Positions 1-8,856 of a DNA stretch of 55,129 nt are shown one piece after another. The notes under the pieces were generated by a model. It searched no databases, had not been told where the DNA came from, and worked only from the letters and a program-made list of their open reading frames with translations. The DNA is from Nevskia sp. (lineage in GTDB: Bacteria; Pseudomonadota; Gammaproteobacteria; Nevskiales; Nevskiaceae): positions 1-55,129 of the forward strand of contig JAQGNS010000193.1 of assembly GCA_028291705.1 (NCBI GenBank), given 5' to 3'. The first letter of the stretch is position 1. Every line of letters begins with the position of its first letter. The translations under genes and the position numbers were made by a program.

Positions 1-127
1 AAGGGCATCCTCCGCGCGGTGAAGGTGACCTTGCGGGTGTACGTCGATCCCATCGAACTCGAGTTCCCGAAAGGCAAGCCATGACTGAATCTATCCCTGA
101 CGAACGGGCGCTGTTTGAGGCGTGGGC
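1..127. repeat. Terminal direct repeat, identical to 55003-55129 (circular contig overlap)
   Basis: Bases 1-127 (aagggcatcctcc...gaggcgtgggc) are identical to 55003-55129; 127 is a common assembler k-mer length. Confidence 0.97.
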
Positions 128-461
128 CGACTCGCAATCGGAAGGCCGCTTGCGCTCCTTCACAACGGGCGACTACGACTACCCGTTGGGCCGCCAAATG
201 CGGAAGGCATGGGAAGCAGGGCGAGCAGAACTCCGCGCAGCTCTCGCAGCAGCGCCAGCCTCTCCTTGCGTTGCCGGGCCGATCAGGATGGAGCGCGTCA
301 ATGGGAGCGCGCTGGACGAGATGCGCAAAAACCTTTCGCCATCGATGTGGCAGCTTGGAGATTGCATAGTGTGCTGGGTCAACGAGGGTGACTACTGGCG
401 AAATGTGCAGCAGCCCGCCGCACCTGATGCCGCTCCCTCTGTCGCCGGGGGAGAGCTGTGA
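81..461 (+). CDS. hypothetical phage protein
   Basis: ORF in dense + operon; stop overlaps next start. Confidence 0.7.
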   Translation: MTESIPDERALFEAWADSQSEGRLRSFTTGDYDYPLGRQMRKAWEAGRAELRAALAAAPASPCVAGPIRMERVNGSALDEMRKNLSPSMWQLGDCIVCWVNEGDYWRNVQQPAAPDAAPSVAGGEL

Positions 462-622
462 AAACCGTAACCACCATCCAACCGCAGAACGGCCGAGTCT
501 GCTGGGGCGTGGCGTTGGTGTGCGGAATGCAACTTGGTGCGGCCCCAAAAAAGCACGAATGCAAGCAACTAGGGATGTGCATCTTCGCGCCACAAAAGGC
601 ATCCGAAAAGGACAAGCAATGA
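458..622 (+). CDS. small hypothetical protein (54 aa, GTG start)
   Basis: GTG overlaps previous stop (gtga); stop overlaps ATG at 619 (atga); VKTVTTIQPQNGRVCWGVALVCGMQLGAAPKKHECKQ...; below the ORF-track cutoff. Confidence 0.6.
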   Translation: MKTVTTIQPQNGRVCWGVALVCGMQLGAAPKKHECKQLGMCIFAPQKASEKDKQ

Positions 623-1848
623 CTGACACAAAGCCTGCCGCACCTGTAGCAGCGAGCCCGACCGACGAGCAGGTTATCGAGTTGTGTACGGCCGCTGGCA
701 TTCAGTGGATCGCGCCGTTCGTGGACGAGCCTAGCGAACTCGACTTCCCCGGCAGTTTCGATATGGTGACGATGGCCGAAATGAAGCGGCTCGTCGCAGC
801 ACTTCGGGAGCCCTCTGCTCCCCTCGATGCCAAAAAGCTCTGGCTGTGGAAGAACTTCGTTGACGACAGGCCGGAGTATTGGGCCTTCGACAACCCCTAC
901 CCGATCAACCTCGACAACGGCGACCCTCAGACCCTGGGCGAGCCTTGCGGTTACGCCATCTTCAAGCCATCGCGGCAAGGAAGAACGGACGTAAGCGAAG
1001 AACAGGTGTTGCGGGCAATGCGCCGCGCTGCCCCGGTTGCTGCTCCCCCCGTAGAGGATGGGGGGCTGGCGGAAATGCGAGCTCGGAAGGATGCCGCATA
1101 CGAAGAGCGCAACAAGGTAGTGGCGGCGCTGGCACGTTCGTTTCCGTCAGGCGTTGCTCGCACGGCGATTGAAGGCTGGTCCGACGACTGGCATGGCTGC
1201 GTCTACATCGACCTGCCGACGGGGCAAGTGTCGTGGCACTTTCACGACTCACACGCGCACCTGTTTACGGGGCTGCCCCCTTACTCCGGCACCTGGGACG
1301 GGCACAACACGCCTGAAAAGTATCGCCGCCTTGCTGCGCTGAACGACCTGTGCCGCAACAAGAACCCGCAGGGCTGCTGGAATGTCCGCTGTCAACTCGG
1401 AAAAGTTTGCTGCCGCGCCGCCCTCACTGCTGGAGGGAAGGCAGACAGCGGGCATTCTGGACATTCGCCCGAAGGCACTTCTGTTGATTCTTCCGCGTGC
1501 GCCGGAGAGCGGACTACCTTGGCGGACGTGGCCGTTGTTGATGGGCGCGAGGCTCCACTGAACCCGACGCAAGAACTAGAGCGCGCCCGCCGTCACGGCT
1601 ATCTGGATGCGCTGTCAGCCGGGACTGCTCGGCACCTCGTCGCCCTGTTGCAGCGTGGGGTGAAGCAGCTTGACCAATGGCACAAGACCTATGGTGCGCA
1701 TCAGCCTGAATGGCTCCCGCCTGCTGGCGATGTTCGCTGGATGGAAGACGTTGCCAAAGCCCTTGCGAACTCTACGACCGCACCGCCAGCCAAGGAGGTC
1801 CCTGCTAGCCGGAGCGCGGGGACGAATGAACAAGGAGAGAAGCCATGA
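619..1848 (+). CDS. hypothetical phage protein
   Basis: In-frame ATG at 619 (MTDTKPAAPVAASPTDEQ...) inside ORF 388-1848; translationally coupled. Confidence 0.7.
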   Translation: MTDTKPAAPVAASPTDEQVIELCTAAGIQWIAPFVDEPSELDFPGSFDMVTMAEMKRLVAALREPSAPLDAKKLWLWKNFVDDRPEYWAFDNPYPINLDNGDPQTLGEPCGYAIFKPSRQGRTDVSEEQVLRAMRRAAPVAAPPVEDGGLAEMRARKDAAYEERNKVVAALARSFPSGVARTAIEGWSDDWHGCVYIDLPTGQVSWHFHDSHAHLFTGLPPYSGTWDGHNTPEKYRRLAALNDLCRNKNPQGCWNVRCQLGKVCCRAALTAGGKADSGHSGHSPEGTSVDSSACAGERTTLADVAVVDGREAPLNPTQELERARRHGYLDALSAGTARHLVALLQRGVKQLDQWHKTYGAHQPEWLPPAGDVRWMEDVAKALANSTTAPPAKEVPASRSAGTNEQGEKP

Positions 1849-2258
1849 GCGAACGCGACCAGCCTGACCGCTACGGCGCTGATCCTGTGCCACGACCTGT
1901 TTGCTTGGGATGCATCAGTGACGGCTGGCACGGCTCGTGCCCGCACACGTACAGCGACGAAGCCGAGCCGGATGAACAAGAAGCAAGCGCAGGGAAGGCA
2001 GGGCCAGCGGTAACCCGTGATCCACAAGGACAGGCAGGGCCAGCGCAACTGCTGACAGATGCAGAGCGGCTGGATTTCCTCGATTCAATGAATGCCCGCA
2101 AGAACGTGCAGAACGGTACGACTTACGGCTGGAAGTTGGAAGAGAACCACAACCGAATAGCTCTGTCAGACCACAACTTTCCAGCGTTGAGCGTGCGCGC
2201 TGCTATTGACGCAGCCATCGGCAAGGATTTGTCGCGCATCGAAGGAGAGCAGGGATGA
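1845..2258 (+). CDS. hypothetical protein
   Basis: Overlapping start/stop in operon. Confidence 0.65.
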   Translation: MSERDQPDRYGADPVPRPVCLGCISDGWHGSCPHTYSDEAEPDEQEASAGKAGPAVTRDPQGQAGPAQLLTDAERLDFLDSMNARKNVQNGTTYGWKLEENHNRIALSDHNFPALSVRAAIDAAIGKDLSRIEGEQG

Positions 2259-2449
2259 GAGCTACGGCGATTTCGTTTGAGAGACGCTACTCGGACGACA
2301 GTGGGGTTGAGTTCGGCGTGTCTCTAGGTGCGGCCGGCATTACCTTTGAAAGCATCCATCTGGTGTCGTTTCCGGTTGAGGAGATCGACTGGCTTATCCA
2401 GTGCCTGCAACGGATCAAGGCAGAGCTTGGAGGCACCCATGAAGGATGA
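2255..2449 (+). CDS. hypothetical protein
   Basis: Overlapping start/stop in operon. Confidence 0.6.
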   Translation: MRATAISFERRYSDDSGVEFGVSLGAAGITFESIHLVSFPVEEIDWLIQCLQRIKAELGGTHEG

Positions 2450-2771
2450 ACAACAGCCTGTAGCGCGCTGGCAGTGGGTGCCGGTTGAGCCGACCGACGC
2501 GATGATGGACGCAGCCGAAGCGTGCAGCAACGATTGGCCGCGAACAACGTGGGTCAAGGCCTACGCCGCCATGATCGCCGCCGCACCTCCCCGTCCAGAT
2601 GAATGGTTGAGGCGGGCAATGGAATTGGTGGACGAATTGACCCGCGCCTATGCGGCGTGGCTGGCCGAGTTCATTGAGAAGGGTGTGCTATCGCCGCACC
2701 TCACGCGGCTGCGCGAGGAAAAGGACGCAGCCCGCACCGCCCTTCTCTTGCACCTAAAGGAGCAACCGTGA
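2439..2771 (+). CDS. hypothetical protein
   Basis: Internal ATG (MKDEQQPVARWQWVPVEPTDAMMDAA...) typical of small phage early proteins. Confidence 0.65.
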   Translation: MKDEQQPVARWQWVPVEPTDAMMDAAEACSNDWPRTTWVKAYAAMIAAAPPRPDEWLRRAMELVDELTRAYAAWLAEFIEKGVLSPHLTRLREEKDAARTALLLHLKEQP

Positions 2772-2795
2772 CTCTCGCTGTGTTGGAGGCGGTGT

Positions 2796-3011
2796 ATGTC
2801 TGACGGCGAATTCCTCAAGCCGGCCGAGCTGTACGACCTGACCGGCTTCGCGCGGGCTGCTGAACAGGAGGCGTGGCTGAAGGCGCACTGCGTCCTGCAC
2901 CGCCGCGACGGCAAGCGGGTCATCGTCTGCCGCATTCACGCCAGGGCTTGGGTTGAAGGCCGGGAAGTCGTAGCCTCTGAAGGCCCGAACTGGAGCGCGC
3001 TCAATGCCTAA
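2796..3011 (+). CDS. excisionase-like small protein (DUF4224-like)
   Basis: MSDGEFLKPAELYDLTGFARAAEQEAWL...; overlaps start of integrase. Confidence 0.6.
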   Translation: MSDGEFLKPAELYDLTGFARAAEQEAWLKAHCVLHRRDGKRVIVCRIHARAWVEGREVVASEGPNWSALNA

Positions 3012-4080
3012 GCTCACCAAGTACCCGCGCCTGCGCTCCCATGTCCGCAAGGGTAAGGATGGGCGGATCTACGTGTACTGGTTCTATGACATGCGGCCAG
3101 AGGGAAAGAAGGACGTTCCGCTTGGCACGGATCGGGACGAAGCGATCGCGCAATGGGAAGAGTTGCACCTGAAGAAGCCGCGCATCCGGGGCAGGCTCCG
3201 GGAGGCGATTCAGGTGTGGGTCGCGGACGTGCTGCCGACCTACGAGAACGAAGAGACGAAGCGCAACTACCTGCGCCACATCACCCGAGTGGACAACGTG
3301 CTTGGCATGGAGCCGTGGAGCGCGATCACGATGGTGATGATCAAGAAATACCTCACCAATCGCAAGAACGTCAAGGACAAGACCAAGAAGGCCGAGACGC
3401 AGGCGAACCGGGAAATGGCAGTCCTGCAGGTGGTGTGGAATTGGGCGCGGCAGAACGCAGCGCCGGGACGCGAGACGGCCTATACAACGCTTCCTTGGCC
3501 AGCTGCTGGCATGGAGCGCAGCAAGTGGAAGAACAAGGAATACGCCCGCGAATTCGAGGTGACGGATGATATTTTTGATGCCGTCTATGCGGAGGCGGAA
3601 CCGATGCTGCGGGACTGCATGGACCTGTCCACGGCAACGGGGATGAGACTGACGGACTGCCGAACCATCCTGCTGCCTGCGGACAACATCCTGCACCTGA
3701 AGGCAGGAAAGACGGGCAAGAAGGCGGACTTCGATCTATCGCTGTCTCAGGTGCTGCCGGACCTGTTGAAACGGCGCAGGGCCTTGGACACCAATCACTT
3801 GATGCTGCTGTCAACAGTGGAAGGATTCCCGGTCGAAGCGAAAGACCTCCGCAGGGAATACGACAAGGCCCGCAAGAAAGCCGCCGCCAAGGCGCGGGAG
3901 GCGGGCGACAAGGCGCTTGCGCTGGAAATCGAGTCGATGGTGCTGCGGGACATGCGCAAGCGCGCGGCGGACCTGTCCGAGGATGACGCTGGAGCGTCAG
4001 CACTACTCCAGCATTCATCGGTGGCGCTGACCAGAAAACACTATCGCTCGAAGGCGACGAAGCTGAGGCCGGTGAGATGA
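3004..4080 (+). CDS. int: tyrosine-family site-specific integrase
   Basis: 358 aa; LSTATGMRLTDCRTILL box I, C-terminal LLQHSSVALTRKHY; attP-like site nearby. Confidence 0.9.
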   Translation: MPKLTKYPRLRSHVRKGKDGRIYVYWFYDMRPEGKKDVPLGTDRDEAIAQWEELHLKKPRIRGRLREAIQVWVADVLPTYENEETKRNYLRHITRVDNVLGMEPWSAITMVMIKKYLTNRKNVKDKTKKAETQANREMAVLQVVWNWARQNAAPGRETAYTTLPWPAAGMERSKWKNKEYAREFEVTDDIFDAVYAEAEPMLRDCMDLSTATGMRLTDCRTILLPADNILHLKAGKTGKKADFDLSLSQVLPDLLKRRRALDTNHLMLLSTVEGFPVEAKDLRREYDKARKKAAAKAREAGDKALALEIESMVLRDMRKRAADLSEDDAGASALLQHSSVALTRKHYRSKATKLRPVR

Positions 4081-4102
4081 CCGTTCGTCGGATAGTCCGT
4101 GC

Positions 4103-4127
4103 GGTTACGCGTAACCTTGCTATTATT
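4103..4127 (+). promoter_or_regulatory. Candidate promoter with extended -10 (TGC TATTAT) preceded by 14-bp perfect palindrome GGTTACGCGTAACC
   Basis: Palindrome 4103-4116; extended -10 4118-4126; gene start at 4153. Confidence 0.5.
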
Positions 4128-4152
4128 CTTTCACACCAATCGAAGGACGCAA

Positions 4153-4338
4153 ATGACCTACTGCACCACCCCGACCCGCAAGCCGGCTACCCAAGTTTGG
4201 GCTGTAGGCGAACAGGTCAAAGTCGGCTTCCTGTCGCTTCGTATCACGGCGAAGACCGGTTACGGCTGGCTGCTGGTGAATAAGGACGCGACCAAGCGCT
4301 ATGAGTTCACGCCGCATCACGGCCTGGTGGCCGTATGA
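4153..4338 (+). CDS. small hypothetical protein
   Basis: ATG inside ORF 4099-4338: MTYCTTPTRKPATQVWAVGEQVKVGF... Confidence 0.6.
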   Translation: MTYCTTPTRKPATQVWAVGEQVKVGFLSLRITAKTGYGWLLVNKDATKRYEFTPHHGLVAV

Positions 4339-4514
4339 GCTGCGGTATTGCCGAAGATCACAACTTCAAGTTTCAGGAACAACTCGCTCGCGAGCAAAAT
4401 CCTTCCACGCCCCAATCCTGCGTCCACGACTTCAAGCAAATAAAACGCGGCCCGACATGGGAGCTTCTGCGCTGTGCCAAATGCGGGGAAGAGTTGAGGC
4501 AGTTTGATGACTAG
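4335..4514 (+). CDS. small hypothetical protein with CxxC (59 aa)
   Basis: MSCGIAEDHNFKFQEQLAREQ...LLRCAKCGEELRQFDD; ATGA overlap with preceding gene. Confidence 0.5.
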   Translation: MSCGIAEDHNFKFQEQLAREQNPSTPQSCVHDFKQIKRGPTWELLRCAKCGEELRQFDD

Positions 4515-5118
4515 CAGAAATCACTGGACCATCTTCAACAGCGGCGGCGCGGTCGTCGCTGACAACATGCCGCTTGAAGTGGTCCGCGCCTACCTGACGC
4601 CGGAGCGCTTCGCTCGCGGGTGGAGTGCCGTCTTCTGTCTGGTTGTCGGCAGCGAGGATCAACTGGCCGTGTTGGGTGGCGGCATTACCGAGCGCCAGAT
4701 GCAGGACCAAGAACAGCCGGACGAAGACGGTGATGTTTACTGGCACCAGATGTTCCTCGGAAAATGCGTGGAAATGCAGGCACTTGCTGGAACGATTGAG
4801 GATGCGCAGACGAACGCCTACGCCGAAGGCCGCAAGGACGAGCGCGAACAGTGGGAGCCTGTCGCCCGGCTGGCACTGGCCGCGTTGAACACTTGCGATG
4901 GCGACAAGGACGGTTACAAAGGCCCGAGGCAGTGGTTCAACGAGGACGAGGTAAACGCCGCGATCAACAAGATATGCGCCGTCATCTGCCCGTCTTGCCT
5001 CGGGCATGGCTATACGGCCACGGTTCACGGAGGCTCGGGCTGGGGCACTGGCGGCCCCGATGCCTCAACCGAGTACGAGCCCTGCGACTGTGGGCTATCT
5101 GGCAAGGCCGCGAAGTGA
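4507..5118 (+). CDS. hypothetical protein (C-terminal Cys-rich)
   Basis: MTSRNHWTIFNSGG...CPSCLGHGYTA...CDCGLSG. Confidence 0.65.
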   Translation: MTSRNHWTIFNSGGAVVADNMPLEVVRAYLTPERFARGWSAVFCLVVGSEDQLAVLGGGITERQMQDQEQPDEDGDVYWHQMFLGKCVEMQALAGTIEDAQTNAYAEGRKDEREQWEPVARLALAALNTCDGDKDGYKGPRQWFNEDEVNAAINKICAVICPSCLGHGYTATVHGGSGWGTGGPDASTEYEPCDCGLSGKAAK

Positions 5119-5411
5119 CCGCCGCCCGCCACATCGAAGCCGCCGCAAGCCAGATGGGCGTGGACTACGGCGAAGCATTGGGCAGAATCCTGTCCATGCC
5201 CCAATCCAGCAAAGAAAAACAGGAAGCCTTCCGCGCCCGCAATGAAATGCTTGGCCTAACCGAAGTTCGCGGAATCTTCCTGCCGCCGTCACAGCATGAG
5301 GCTCTGAAAAAGCTGGCTCGGGAGTTTCCGCAACCGAACGACTCGCCTCTGAGGGAAGATGTTCAAAACGCAAACTCGATGCGGAAAAAACCACCCCGCA
5401 AAGGCGCATAG
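5115..5411 (+). CDS. hypothetical protein
   Basis: GTG start overlaps previous stop (gtga): VTAARHIEAAASQMGVDYGEALGRIL... Confidence 0.6.
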   Translation: MTAARHIEAAASQMGVDYGEALGRILSMPQSSKEKQEAFRARNEMLGLTEVRGIFLPPSQHEALKKLAREFPQPNDSPLREDVQNANSMRKKPPRKGA

Positions 5412-5422
5412 AATGCTGAAAT

Positions 5423-5486
5423 GACTAGGGACTCAAAATCCCCCGGTAGAGATACCGTGCCGGTTCGATTCCGGCCTCCGGCACCA
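5423..5486 (+). other. attP: attP core: 3' part of a tRNA-Leu(CAA) gene (anticodon arm to CCA) without a 5' half
   Basis: Anticodon loop ctCAAaa 5432-5438; variable arm CGGTA-GAGA-TACCG 5444-5457; T arm GCCGG-TTCGATT-CCGGC 5459-5475; acceptor 3' strand CTCCGGC plus ACCA to 5486; no matching 5' acceptor strand upstream. Confidence 0.8.
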
Positions 5487-5517
5487 TTGGTTTCTAGCTA
5501 CAGAAACTATAGCGCAT

Positions 5518-5548
5518 TTCCGCATCCTGTTCCGCAACGTTTTCCGCA
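5518..5548 (+). promoter_or_regulatory. Three TTCCGCA direct repeats at 12-bp period (candidate integrase arm-type sites, P' arm)
   Basis: TTCCGCA at 5518, 5530 and 5542; further copies at 5326-5332 (+) and 5380-5386 (-) on the other side of the core. Confidence 0.6.
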
Positions 5549-5713
5549 ACCGCCCCGCACCGGGTGGCCGCCAGGAATGCTGCAAGACGACGACCGCGCT
5601 CTGTCGCTCTGGCTAGCGAACCGGGTCGACTCACGACGCCATGCGCGGGAAGCGGCGCTCGCTGTCCGAGAATCAGGGCCTGCGGGCTCCCCTATGACTT
5701 CAAAGGAGCGGCC

Positions 5714-5998
5714 ATGACGATCCAGATTCTCCCCGAGCAAACCGTTCGCCCCGTGACCATTGACGGCTATTTGGTCCCACGCGTAACGGTCCACGAGATC
5801 GCCGCGACCGGGCAGTGGAATGTGATCTATGACAACCGCTTTTGTGCGCTGGCGGAAGGCATAGACGAGCTGAACCGATGGCTACCGCTGATCGCTAACG
5901 CACAGGCAGTGGCGGAGGGGTACTCGTGCCACGGCGAGAACTCCGTCAGGATGAACCCTCACAGCGTCCAAGTTATGTGCATCGAGTCGGCGTCATAG
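5714..5998 (+). CDS. hypothetical protein
   Basis: ATG with upstream aaaggag; MTIQILPEQTVRPVTIDGYLVPRVTV... Confidence 0.65.
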   Translation: MTIQILPEQTVRPVTIDGYLVPRVTVHEIAATGQWNVIYDNRFCALAEGIDELNRWLPLIANAQAVAEGYSCHGENSVRMNPHSVQVMCIESAS

Positions 5999-6022
5999 GC
6001 CGAATCCCGAAAGACGATCCAG

Positions 6023-6568
6023 ATGCTTTTGACCATTCCTCTCAACGTGGGCGACCGCGTGCGCAACACTTACGCACGACACTGGCCGAATGCAACCGTC
6101 ACCGAATTAACCGCTGGCGGCTTCAAATGGCGCTTTGACGAACCGCACAGCATCGGGCCAAGGCATGGCTGGTTTCAGGAGGGAGAAGCGCTCACCCTCG
6201 ACGATTGGGAGCCCGTGCCTCGCGGCACACCGGACCCGCGCAAATTGCAGTGGGATGAAGAAGCCGCGCCGAATCATCCCCCTGCCGCAACTATAGACAA
6301 CAAGGAGATATCGATGGATGAGCAATATATGTGCGGCGTGGATTTTCAACACCACCTCGGCAATGATGCCCACGGGGCTACGCTGTATGGTTCTATCGAA
6401 GACCTGAGGCGTGCTCGGAAATGCGTCGATCGGTGCGGCATCGTGGCCGTGCGGGTTGAGTTAGTGGAGTGGGTTCAGGAGCAAGATTTCTCGCGCCGGT
6501 CCGCTGCTACCTCCATCAGAGCCCGCAACGATGCTTTGGCGGAACGACTGAGAGCGAAGAATGATTGA
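6023..6568 (+). CDS. hypothetical protein
   Basis: ORF in operon. Confidence 0.6.
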   Translation: MLLTIPLNVGDRVRNTYARHWPNATVTELTAGGFKWRFDEPHSIGPRHGWFQEGEALTLDDWEPVPRGTPDPRKLQWDEEAAPNHPPAATIDNKEISMDEQYMCGVDFQHHLGNDAHGATLYGSIEDLRRARKCVDRCGIVAVRVELVEWVQEQDFSRRSAATSIRARNDALAERLRAKND

Positions 6569-6824
6569 ACTACCGCCGCTTCCCGATGCCGACCACAGCT
6601 ACAACAGTGGCATCTTCGCTCCGTTGTGGGGCGAGAAGAGGATGCGCGAATATGCCCTCCTAGCTGTAGCAGCCCAAGTGGAGAAGGATGCCAAGCTGTG
6701 CGAGGAAAAAGCCGAATCTATCGCCAGAGTGAACACCTACCGGGGCAAGGTCCACGCAGTATCGCAGCACGCAGCTGACATGGTCGGATCGTGCGCCGCC
6801 GCTATTCGGGCTCAAGGTAAATAA
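6561..6824 (+). CDS. hypothetical protein
   Basis: Overlaps previous stop. Confidence 0.6.
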   Translation: MIELPPLPDADHSYNSGIFAPLWGEKRMREYALLAVAAQVEKDAKLCEEKAESIARVNTYRGKVHAVSQHAADMVGSCAAAIRAQGK

Positions 6825-6852
6825 GGAGGGATGATGAAGCTATTCTTGCAGC

Positions 6853-7236
6853 GTGCTTCTATACGTCTACAGATTGCGCCTCAGCGGCATGCGCACTGCC
6901 CGACTCGCGCTTCGTCACGAGGGCATGCGGGGTGAATTCGTCTTTGAGCCGAACCCCTACGAGGTCTACGGAAACCGGCCCATGATGGCGCGGCTGCTGG
7001 AGCCTGGGACGACCAAGGAGCTCATCCCCCACATGGAAGACGCCCGCATCGTCAGGGTGCGCCGCGCGATCCTCGTCGCCGGGACCGAGGTGATCTCCAG
7101 GGCCAGCAAGAGCAAGGGCGAGCGCTACCGGCAGACCTGGGTGTGCTCAGTCGAGCAGATCCCGTTCGCTGAATGGCCGGCGCCGCCACGAACTGGGTCG
7201 GGATTCGATGCCGCGGACGACGACGACGGGGTCTGA
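6853..7236 (+). CDS. hypothetical protein
   Basis: MRTARLALRHEGMRGEFVFEPNPYEVYGNR...; start uncertain. Confidence 0.6.
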   Translation: MLLYVYRLRLSGMRTARLALRHEGMRGEFVFEPNPYEVYGNRPMMARLLEPGTTKELIPHMEDARIVRVRRAILVAGTEVISRASKSKGERYRQTWVCSVEQIPFAEWPAPPRTGSGFDAADDDDGV

Positions 7237-7261
7237 CGCCCGAGGCTGTAGACTGCCCGCC

Positions 7262-7444
7262 ATGACCCCCACAGAGCCCGGAAAGTACGCTTACACCGAT
7301 GCCATTGGAGGCCCGCCGCAGGTCCTGCAGGTGCGTGAGTCCGGCGGCGAGCTGGTCGCAGTCTTCGCGGGCATCGAGGGCGATGAGGAAACGGCCGAGG
7401 TGGCTGTGGCTGACATGAGCGGGACGTTCGCACCAGCTGATTGA
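7262..7444 (+). CDS. small hypothetical protein
   Basis: MTPTEPGKYAYTDAIGGPPQVLQVRESGGE... Confidence 0.5.
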   Translation: MTPTEPGKYAYTDAIGGPPQVLQVRESGGELVAVFAGIEGDEETAEVAVADMSGTFAPAD

Positions 7445-7673
7445 GCTGCTGGTGGGTGCTGCCCGCGCGGCCGCGAAACCCTAAACGCGAAATCGCGTTC
7501 TGCTTAAGAATCAAAGACTTACGAGCGATTCACCCCGGTCGCGAGGTGCTGCCCGCCGATGGGCGCGACGGGGGTATCGAGGCAAGCGTCGACACCCCCC
7601 CTGTAGGTGGTGCTCATAGGTCTTGGACGTTACTCAGCTCCACAGTAGCCGCAGGACGTGGCATCCTTTTGCC

Positions 7674-7937
7674 ATGCCTGAAATCGTTCATCTACACCTC
7701 CCCGAGCCCCGGGCCAGGCTGGAAACGGTCAAGCGGCCCGACGGCACCCTCGAGCTTCCGCCGGCTACCGTGGAATTCCTGGTCGACGCGGTCCACCACG
7801 CGCTGCACCAGCTGGTAGCCCTTGACGGGCGCGCCGACGGCATCCGGAATGGGGCTGAGATTGACCTGTTGAACCGCGTGCTACGGGAAGTGCTGGACGC
7901 GCCTCCCGGCCCATACAGACCCCTTTCAGCCGGCTGA
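7674..7937 (+). CDS. hypothetical protein
   Basis: MPEIVHLHLPEPRARLETVKRPDGTLELP... Confidence 0.55.
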   Translation: MPEIVHLHLPEPRARLETVKRPDGTLELPPATVEFLVDAVHHALHQLVALDGRADGIRNGAEIDLLNRVLREVLDAPPGPYRPLSAG

Positions 7938-7955
7938 TCCGGCGGCCGGCCGGCA

Positions 7956-8609
7956 TCACTCGCCGACCGCGACAAGATCCTCTGGCGGGCACGCGCGCAT
8001 GAATTCCATGCTTCGTTCTGGCGGCGCGTCGAGCCAGGCGTCATAGTCCTCTTCCCGCAGCAGCACGATCATTCGCTTTTCGTCGTCGGGGCGGTGGTAG
8101 TTGCACATCACTGGGTGGGCGTCGGCGTTGATCGTTAACATCGTGAACGACAGCACCTCGTCGCCCGCGAGAGGCTTCCACCAGGACCAGAGGCCGGCGA
8201 TGCCCAATGGGCGGCCGTCCGAGCGCGCGATCCGCGTCGGGATGTGTTTGCCGGTGCGCCAGTCCGGCTCGTAGAACGCCCAGGCCGGGATGATGCAGTG
8301 CTTGGCGGACTTCCATGCGTCGCGGAATGCCGGCTTGGCGGCGACGGTCTCCGATCGGGCGTTGTACGTCGACTTGGTCAGCTTCGTGTCCTTCGCCCAG
8401 TGCGGCAAGAGCCCAAAGGTCCCCAGGCGGGCCTCGCGTGCCGGCACCGCCTCGTCGCCGCTGCCCCACTCCCGAGGGCGCCGAATGAAGGGCGCCCCAT
8501 AACCCGGGAAGACGTCCGGCTTCAGGTCGGGCGGCAGGCCAGTGGAGACGGCCTTGTAGAATCTCTTGAGATCATCGTCTAGGCGGACGGATTGGTAGCG
8601 GGAGCACAT
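7956..8609 (-). CDS. SRAP/HMCES (YedK-like) abasic-site DNA-protein crosslinking protein
   Basis: Starts MCSRYQ (catalytic Cys2); STYNARSETVAAKPAFRDAWKSAKHCIIPAWAFYEPDW and LTINADAHPV are SRAP signatures. Confidence 0.92.
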   Translation of the reverse strand: MCSRYQSVRLDDDLKRFYKAVSTGLPPDLKPDVFPGYGAPFIRRPREWGSGDEAVPAREARLGTFGLLPHWAKDTKLTKSTYNARSETVAAKPAFRDAWKSAKHCIIPAWAFYEPDWRTGKHIPTRIARSDGRPLGIAGLWSWWKPLAGDEVLSFTMLTINADAHPVMCNYHRPDDEKRMIVLLREEDYDAWLDAPPERSMEFMRACPPEDLVAVGE

Positions 8610-8623
8610 TGCGGAGGATTCGG

Positions 8624-8827
8624 CTATTCCGATTTCCGCTTGGAGCCGTCCGGTTCGGGCGCGCGGTCAATTTTGCGTTCCAGCCACTCCATGCCCAGCC
8701 GCTGAAGCTTGTGCCAGCGCGCCTCGGACAGTCGCACAGAGCGCGGGTGCTTGTCGGAGCGTGGCGCGCCCACAGGCATCGGTGGGCGTCCGCGCCGGGG
8801 AGGGGCTGTGATGGGTGATTTTGTCAT
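8624..8827 (-). CDS. small putative ribbon-helix-helix-like DNA-binding protein
   Basis: RSVRLSEARWHKLQRLGMEWLERKI. Confidence 0.45.
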   Translation of the reverse strand: MTKSPITAPPRRGRPPMPVGAPRSDKHPRSVRLSEARWHKLQRLGMEWLERKIDRAPEPDGSKRKSE

Positions 8828-8856
8828 GGCGTTTTCCTGTCACCCGCAGGGTGGGA

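Noticed and set aside
1-127. Long terminal repeats of a mobile element or phage direct terminal repeats
   Set aside because: Length equals a typical k-mer overlap and no transposase flanks it; treated as assembly circularity
5421-5717. ORF 5421-5717 (+)
   Set aside because: Covers the tRNA-Leu fragment and arm-site repeats; composition is not protein-like
7940-7960. GC-rich palindromic stretch ggcggccggccggc between convergent genes as a terminator
   Set aside because: No U-tract and partly within coding ends; insufficient evidence
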